A stretch of DNA of 64,000 nucleotides from Myxocyprinus asiaticus (lineage: Eukaryota > Chordata > Actinopteri > Cypriniformes > Catostomidae): assembly GCF_019703515.2 (NCBI RefSeq), contig NC_059349.1:27586744-27650743 (forward strand), given 5' to 3'. This document shows positions 56,100 to 64,000 of the stretch, one piece after another. The translations under genes and the position numbers were made by a program. The notes under the pieces are model-generated. The model was not told the DNA's origin, searched no databases, and saw only the letters and a program-made list of their open reading frames with translations. Each line of letters opens with the position of its first letter. Within the stretch, counting starts at the first letter, position 1.

Positions 56100-56455
56100 A
56101 CATCGATCAGCCACAACATTAAAACCACCTGCCTAATATTGTGTAGGTCCCCCTCGTGCTGCCAAATCAGCGCCAACCCGCGTCTCAGAATAGCATTCTG
56201 AGATTCTATTGTTCTCACCTCAATTGTACAGAGCGGTTATCTAAGTTACCATAGCCTTTTTAGTTTGAACCAGTCTGACCACTCTCTGACCTCTCTCGTT
56301 ATCAACAGGGCATTTCCGTCCATAAAACTGCCGCTCACTGGATGTTTTTTTTTTTTTGGCACAATTCTGAGTAAATTCTAGAAGCTGTGGTGCGTGAAAA
56401 TTCCAGGAGATCAGCAGTTACAGAAATACTCAAAACAGCCCGTCTGGCACCCAAA
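56100..56455. mobile_element. Tc1-type element fragment
   Basis: It starts with CGATCAGCCACAACATTAAA and contains inverse pieces of the same family as 34180-35033 (GAGATCAGCAGTTACAGAAA, AATTGTACAGAGCGGTTATC, CCGCTCACTGGATG). It has no complete gene and no matching right end. Confidence 0.55.
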
Positions 56456-56542
56456 GAAATTATAAAATGTATATATTTTTCAATAGTGCCAAAATTTTTT
56501 AGGGTTAGTATGCAATCATTATAATTAGATTAATATAAAGAC

Positions 56543-58863
<2,321 letters not shown>

Positions 58864-58871
58864 ATAAAAAC

Positions 58872-59507
58872 AGAAGAAGTCTGGGCTATGTCCCAAGTAA
58901 ATGTGTGTGTGTGTGTATGTTGCTTATGAGCCAGATGAGACACACAGGAAATGAGCGCACATCACAACTGCCATTCTCTCTATCTGCCCCATGCTGATTG
59001 ATCATCTAACATGCTTAACTGCAATGTGTGTGTGTGTGCCCACATGACCTTTAACTGTGCTGCCAAAAACCCCAACCCCCAATCCCCCTCTCATGATGTT
59101 TGAAGGGATTGTTGAGTCACTGGTCACTCCGCTCTGACACCCCCCACCCACACACACAGCGTTCCTGCTGAAAAGATTTTTCCATCATCCTCATCTCACA
59201 GTTTAATGGGTTTGCTCTGGAGGACAAGCAGTAATACTTCTCTCTCTCTGCTTTCACTCCCACCTTCACTCTTTTGTTCTCTCAGAATCAGTCTTTCAAG
59301 TGGGGAAAAACTCCCAGATCACTTGCGCTCTCTATCTCTTTCTTTTCTCTATCGCTCTGTCTCAATTTTTAATTTCAAAGTATTTTATTGGCCTGATTGT
59401 GTTTAACATAAAATATTGCCAAAGCATCAATACAGACAATGAGTGATGAGTAACGAGTATTTGTCTGTCTGTCTGTCTGTCTGTTCCTCATTTTATGTAT
59501 CTGTCTT
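58872..59507. other. intron sequence, no gene seen
   Basis: Pyrimidine-rich patches and a (GTCT)n tract at 59463-59483. No gene or element is recognised. Confidence 0.5.
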
Positions 59508-60006
59508 AAGGGCTGAACGATTAATTGCAGTATGACATTGTGCAATTATCAAACCGCAAGAGCTGCGATTTAATTAAATAAATATATAGTCTGCATGTGC
59601 TGCTTTCTGCGCACCTCTCTGTAGTGGATTACACATACTCAAAGCACATAACATGACATTACACCAGGGTTTTGTGGACAGAATAGTGAATGAGAGCATT
59701 TCTCTGCAGTAATAGGCCATTGTCAACTGAACTACAAACAAACGTCTTTCTTCAATGTTCTGTCAAAATAAAGGTTTTACTGAAATAAAGGCTTATGGGT
59801 TTAACCGGACCTCATACAAGTGTAAATTAGTGCATGAAATTAGTAAATTAATATGCTACTATTTTAAAATAATAAGAAGAATATTATACAAAAATATATT
59901 TCCAAAATAATGGTGAAAAGTGGGCTGGGACTCTATCACAAAGTGGATAAAAACAGGTACACAATAATCACAATTAGATTTTTTTTGTCCAAATCATTTA
60001 GCCCTA
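59508..60006. mobile_element. small non-autonomous hAT-like element
   Basis: The left end AAGGGCTGAACGATTAATTG and the right end CCAAATCATTTAGCCCTA are inverted. The flanks TCTGTCTT (59500-59507) and TCTGTCAT (60007-60014) match at 7 of 8. It is 499 bp and has no coding region. Confidence 0.68.
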
Positions 60007-60105
60007 TCTGTCATTCTAGCTGTCTGTCTGTTGTTCTGTCTGTCTGTCTGTTGTTTTATCTATCTGTCATTCTGTCTGTTCTGTCGATCCATCATTGTAA
60101 CATTT
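60007..60105. repeat. interrupted (TCTG)n tract
   Basis: TCTG/TTCTG units with breaks, about 130 bp upstream of the cassette exon. Confidence 0.8.
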
Positions 60106-60232
60106 AATCATTCTTTTTTTTATCTATCTATCAAACTTTTTGACTTCTGTAACATCCTCCTATCACACTTTCACTCTGAATCCTGTATAAACTGCAATGC
60201 TTTCTCTGTCTGGTGTTGATTTTGGGCTATAG

Positions 60233-60319
60233 GAGTATATCCGTCGTCAGTTGGAGGAGGAACAGAGGCAGCTTGAGATCCTGCAGCAGCAACTCTTGCA
60301 AGAGCAGGCTCTCCTACTG
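60233..60319 (+). CDS. tnik: tnik-like cassette exon, 29 residues
   Basis: The exon is 87 bp, phase 0 at both ends, with acceptor gggctatag and donor GTAACA. It encodes [20 protein letters not shown] and LLQEQALLL. The next exon also starts with EY, so skipping this one keeps both frame and local sequence. A 29-residue segment at this place is a known alternative exon of human TNIK, so I infer it is also a cassette here. Read-through of the donor would add about 32 Pro-rich codons before a stop; I take that as intron. Confidence 0.9.
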
Positions 60320-61548
60320 GTAACACAGAGAAGAGACTTGCCCCGCTGCACCCCTGAACCCTGTCCTCTTCCTGTCCCGAATCCTCCCCTGTCCTCCCAC
60401 ACACATACCCCTGCCTGACCCAAATCGTATCATTCTGTTGTGTGATGTTTGTGTGGTTATTCTTATGGTTGTGCCAATACAATGATTCCATCATGATTCC
60501 AATTTTGTTTTATGTTTTGATACGATGAAAGCATTGTTTTGCTTGTATTTATACCTAGACTATGTTTTACTAGCACAATGCAATTGAAAGAACAAGAATG
60601 TAGATGTTTTAAGTGGTACCAGAGTGAAGACAGGAAATTGTAGGGGAGAGGGGGAGGAATGGGATAGGGACAAGTTGCAGGCCAGACTCATACCTGAATA
60701 ACCTATCTGAGCACCATGGCACCAACTTGTCAGGTGCAAAATCACAAACAAAATCACTAACCTCTGTGCCACATCTCTGAATAGAATGCCATTTTAAATA
60801 CAATCCAATACCATGTTGTGGCAATCTACTGCCAAATTTCAGGTCATTCACTAATAACATATTCATCTAGATTTGTCCAATAGTTTTTTATTTGTTCCTG
60901 TAAAGTGCTTTGATGCATTTTAAGTGAAACTATGATAGGTACAACACACTGAAGCAGGAATTCCCTTCCAGAGTTGGAGAGTTTTGCAGTTCTAAAGAGG
61001 CCAGAAAGAAGCAATAAAACTTGCTTTTCACTGAAGCCACTAGGGAGAGCGAGAAATAGAGAAGGGGGAGAGTGATAAAGGAGTGAAAAACTGCACTGAA
61101 GGTTATATTTTCTAGGTAGCTTTGTTCTTTAGCTTCAAACTTAACTGAGAAAGTCATAGATGTAAAGGAAAGTGGTACTTGCCTCTTTTTCATCTGTGGC
61201 TACAGTAGCACTCTCCCAGATCTGTGCCACACAGGCAGAGCAAATGCCTGGAACTGGATGGTGGCACACATCTGACTGTGTGTAGTGCTGTAATTATGAC
61301 TTATACAGTAGATCAGGAGCAGAATGTTATTCTCTGCCTGTTTGTTTTGAGCTATAAACTTCTACCCCTTAAACGATCCAGCATGTGCATGTTTTGCATG
61401 TGTATGTGTGTCGGTATACAGCCGAGCATGTGCCAAGTGTTATTGTTCTTTTGTGGTATTGTATTTCAATCCATTACTGCATGGCCCTTGTGTGGAGTCT
61501 CAGAATAGCTATTAAAGGGTCTCTCTTTTTTTCACTCTTTGTCTTCAG
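60320..61548. other. intron sequence, no gene seen
   Basis: Two short minus-strand frames near 60560-61190 look like chance. No element ends found. Confidence 0.5.
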
Positions 61549-61743
61549 GAGTACAAACGTAAACAGCTGGAGGAACAGAGACAGGCGGAGAGATTACAAA
61601 GACAGCTGCAGCAAGAGAGGGCGTACCTCGTCTCTCTCCAACAGCAACAACAACAGCAAGACTCAAGACCTCCAGATAAGAAGCAACTCTACCATTACAA
61701 AGATGCCGTCAACCCCAGCGACAAGCCAGCCTGGGCCAAAGAG
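61549..61743 (+). CDS. tnik: tnik-like exon: end of coiled coil, YHYK segment
   Basis: The exon is 195 bp, phase 0 at both ends, with acceptor tttgtcttcag and donor GTAACACA. It encodes EYKRKQLEEQRQAERLQRQL and then a run of seven Gln before DSRPPDKKQLYHYKDA, ending NPSDKPAWAKE. The YHYK...KPAWAKE block is conserved in TNIK and MINK1 just before their Ser/Pro-rich middle region. In the long form known from mammals the next residues start VEER, but here the next exon in the window reads VQGRPLKQ. Confidence 0.9.
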
Positions 61744-62698
61744 GTAACACAGCTGATTCCAAAATACTCATTAATTCTCGTCAGTTGCATTTGTTTGTTC
61801 TTTATTTCAGCATTGCAGGGCTGCCTAATGCTGCAGTAATATTATGTATTCCAGCACACTTTTTAGGGGTCATAGGCTCATTGAAGTCGGTCTGGGAACT
61901 CCAAAAGTCCAACACAGTGGATCCAGATTGAACCAGATGAAGTTGGACAGATTAACACTTTATTTTTGTCCTAGCATATCAGCAAAATGGCCACCAGAAA
62001 CTTCAGTCAAATTAGAACACAATATGACTTAAGGAAACAGTATTACAGGGTTTCCACAGAAAACTTTATAAAATTGTGATTTCCAGGCCTGAGAAAAATT
62101 ATTTTCTTTTTTCTGTGAATTACAAAAAGAGACATTCAGCAGAATTTTAGCCTCAGTCACCTTTCGATATTATTGTATAGATAGATACAATGAAATTGAA
62201 TGGTGACTAAGGCTGACAGTCCCTAATATTCTGCCTAACATCTCATTTTGTTTTAGTAAGTCATAAGTTTAAAACAATATCAGCTTGAGTAAATAGTTAC
62301 ATGTTATAAACAGATGTGGCTTATTTGTCACTTTTTTTTTATTAAACATAAACAGAATATGGAAAACTGTTACACACAGTTACTTAAAGCTGATGCTCCC
62401 AATTAAAAGAAGCCCAAATACAACGTGATCCGATGTGTGCGACTTGGCGTACTGAGCGGTGGAATAGGAATTCGGCTGCTACCCAGTCCTAAAGGCCATC
62501 ACATGCAGGATCTATCAGTGCAGTTTATACACTGTTGTACTTTATATTGGTAAAATAGGGTTTGTTACATGACTGGAGCTCTTTCTTTTGATCTACATTT
62601 GCTGCTCTAGTTTTGCCTTTGCTTTCCTAAGGATTTCATTTTGTCTTGTCTGACCAACTTATGTGTGTTGACCAAAACCTCTTGACTCACTGTTTCAG
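61744..62698. other. intron sequence before the terminal exon
   Basis: Low-complexity T and A runs, no gene or element. If the long isoform exists, the choice between this intron's acceptor and a later exon would decide the C-terminus. Confidence 0.5.
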
Positions 62699-63613
62699 GT
62701 CCAAGGCCGGCCCCTGAAACAGATCAACCAACCAATCAACAACAAGCCTTCCTCATCCCCTTCCAGTCAGCCGAACACCCCTCGCCGGACCCCCTCCGCC
62801 CCCGCTAACCAGCTTCCCCTAATTCGCGAACAGGTCACACATCATTTACAACATCGGAGGCTGTCCGCACAGCCCTCCATCCAGATCTCAGGCCAGCGAG
62901 ACAGTCGAGAGAACATAGGTCAGCAGGTCCGTCAGCTCAGGGCCTCCCAAAAGGCTGGGCTGGAGGCCCGCGGACGCAAGCCCAACCCTGCAATCACTAA
63001 AGCGGTTAGTTTTGATAACCCGGCCTGTGCCAGGTTGAAGCCCCGCAACACCTCTGTCTCACCTTGCCGTAGGATAGATGTAAATTATGATGAGGAGCTG
63101 GTCCCAAGATTTTCTGTTAGCCAAGAGTACCTGATCACAGAGGAGTGTGAGCTGTCCAAATCAGCCCCAGAGAGCTCCCTCCGAGAACGAAAGGCCAGAG
63201 AGCAACTCTTGGCTCTACCACAATGGCATTGGGCCCTGCCTCTTGTAACATTTAATTCGGAAGATTCCGTTTATGTGTGTCAAAGCTCCTCTGCTCTCGA
63301 TCTGTCTTTATCCGCCCCAACGGACCTTCTCAGGCAGAGTTTTAACCAGCCCATTTGGCGCTCCAAATCTTGTGGGCAGGAGGGCTTCTTTAACGTCGGT
63401 CTAAAGCCCCCTAAAAAGTCCAAAATTGCTGAGCCGCTTCGCTCTGTATTGAATTGGATTGGGATTTCTCCTCGCAGCTCACCCAAAGGCAGCCCTTCCT
63501 CTTCTAGGTCTTCGTCCCCCAGTAGCCGCCGCAACTCCACCTCCCTCTTTTCCCCTGTAGTCTCCCCATTATCTCCCCCCAACATGATGACGATCAGGTC
63601 CCTTGTTAAATGA
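62699..63613 (+). CDS. putative alternative 3'-terminal coding exon (304-residue novel tail)
   Basis: A strong acceptor (tcactgtttcag) is followed by 304 codons open in the phase set by the previous exon, then TGA. Such length without a stop, at a GC content well above the flanking intron, supports real coding. The start, VQGRPLKQINQ, keeps only the Val of the usual VEER continuation. The middle contains RRLS (residues 53-56, a basophilic kinase-type site) and KAVSF (residues 101-105, fitting the RVxF docking motif of protein phosphatase 1). The end is Ser/Pro/Arg-rich (PRSSPKGSPSSS). I recognise no domain and recall no TNIK/MINK1/MAP4K4 isoform with this tail. The product would lack the citron-homology domain. 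It could instead be a long internal exon using a hidden donor (for example GTTAGT near 63005), but no donor looks strong. Confidence 0.72.
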   Translation, partial: VQGRPLKQINQPINNKPSSSPSSQPNTPRRTPSAPANQLPLIREQVTHHLQHRRLSAQPSIQISGQRDSRENIGQQVRQLRASQKAGLEARGRKPNPAITKAVSFDNPACARLKPRNTSVSPCRRIDVNYDEELVPRFSVSQEYLITEECELSKSAPESSLRERKAREQLLALPQWHWALPLVTFNSEDSVYVCQSSSALDLSLSAPTDLLRQSFNQPIWRSKSCGQEGFFNVGLKPPKKSKIAEPLRSVLNWIGISPRSSPKGSPSSSRSSSPSSRRNSTSLFSPVVSPLSPPNMMTIRSLVK

Positions 63614-63810
63614 GGTGGTCTGCAATAATTGTAAATAGATGTAAATAGCTTTATACTGCCACGATTCTTTTTGAAAATGTTTTAATCATTTGCTCTATTT
63701 ATCCTTAAATAACATAATGGCATAATTTCACTGCTGTAGAGCTGGTTTAGTTTGGCCACTGATCAGTGATATTACAGACAGTATGTACCACATATAATGC
63801 TTCAGAGTGG

Positions 63811-63816
63811 AATAAA
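63811..63816 (+). promoter_or_regulatory. poly(A) signal for the putative terminal exon
   Basis: An AATAAA hexamer lies about 200 bp after the stop codon. It is followed by GT- and T-rich sequence (gtgt at 63817, tgtgtttttt near 63846), as expected for a cleavage-stimulating downstream element. This supports the exon at 62699 ending a transcript rather than being internal. Confidence 0.6.
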
Positions 63817-64000
63817 GTGTTTAAAAAGATTGGATGTATTATAAATGTGTTTTTTAAAAACTTAAAATGAAGTAATTTCATTTTTAGCCATACCCTAAAA
63901 CAAACCATAAAACAAACACAGATTTGTCATGAAAGTATATTCATTAGCAGCAAACAGCTATACACCCTCCATGATTTTTTAGCCCCTCCCATGCCCATCC

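Noticed and set aside
60320..60420. Pro-rich extension of the cassette exon past its donor
   Set aside because: The donor GTAACA fits the in-frame join to the next exon, and the extension ends in a stop after about 32 codons. Possible read-through isoform, but nothing else supports it.
60560..61193. Minus-strand frames of 70-87 codons
   Set aside because: No splice context, no recognisable motif, and they lie in ordinary intron between two kinase exons.

Overview
This is vertebrate nuclear DNA, most likely from a ray-finned fish and probably a cyprinid. It has long AT-rich introns with GT-AG exons, many Tc1/mariner and hAT DNA transposons, teleost-type L1 and L2 LINEs, a tRNA-derived SINE and many (TG)n/(TA)n tracts. 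The cyprinid placement is an inference from the repeat profile.

One host gene is convincing. It is a plus-strand germinal-centre (STE20/MAP4K) kinase of the TNIK/MINK1/MAP4K4 group, closest to TNIK. Eleven internal coding exons (19087-19197, 23072-23162, 28645-28775, 35817-35871, 38108-38186, 40168-40343, 44018-44084, 44180-44378, 46978-47088, 60233-60319, 61549-61743) join in frame. They encode 434 residues: the kinase domain from the hinge onward (HRD, DFG, APE motifs), an acidic linker, and the Glu/Arg/Gln-rich coiled-coil region. ATP-binding-lobe exons lie upstream of the window. The last exon seen (62699-63613) is unusual. It adds 304 residues I do not recognise, then a stop codon and an AATAAA at 63811. 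It looks like an alternative terminal exon giving a short kinase without the C-terminal citron-homology domain of the full-length family.

The rest is intron filled with transposons, often nested. 1-2150: 3' part of a gag-type LTR element. 2450-3236: mosaic Tc1 scraps and a MITE. 4874-11380: full-length but dead minus-strand L1 with a long target duplication, interrupted by a Tc1 element (5694-6940). 12340-16162: three hAT-like elements inside one another. 19690-23013: near full-length L2. 24050-27590: a MITE and two Tc1 elements in a row, separated only by TG/TA tracts. 31051-31519: SINE. 31936-33511: Tc1 whose transposase lacks its first catalytic Asp. 33816-35419: TIR element holding a palindromic Tc1 derivative. 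42163-43032: small hAT with a perfect 8-bp duplication. 45090-46275: TIR element. 47565-56032: Tc1 split by a gag-only LTR element, itself split by another Tc1. 56543-58863: hAT split by Tc1. 59508-60006: small hAT.

The introns do not disturb the exons: all splice sites and phases are canonical, and the 13.1-kb intron before 60233 owes most of its length to the triple nest. Every transposon coding region I could read is broken. The main candidate for something undescribed is the short-isoform terminal exon.
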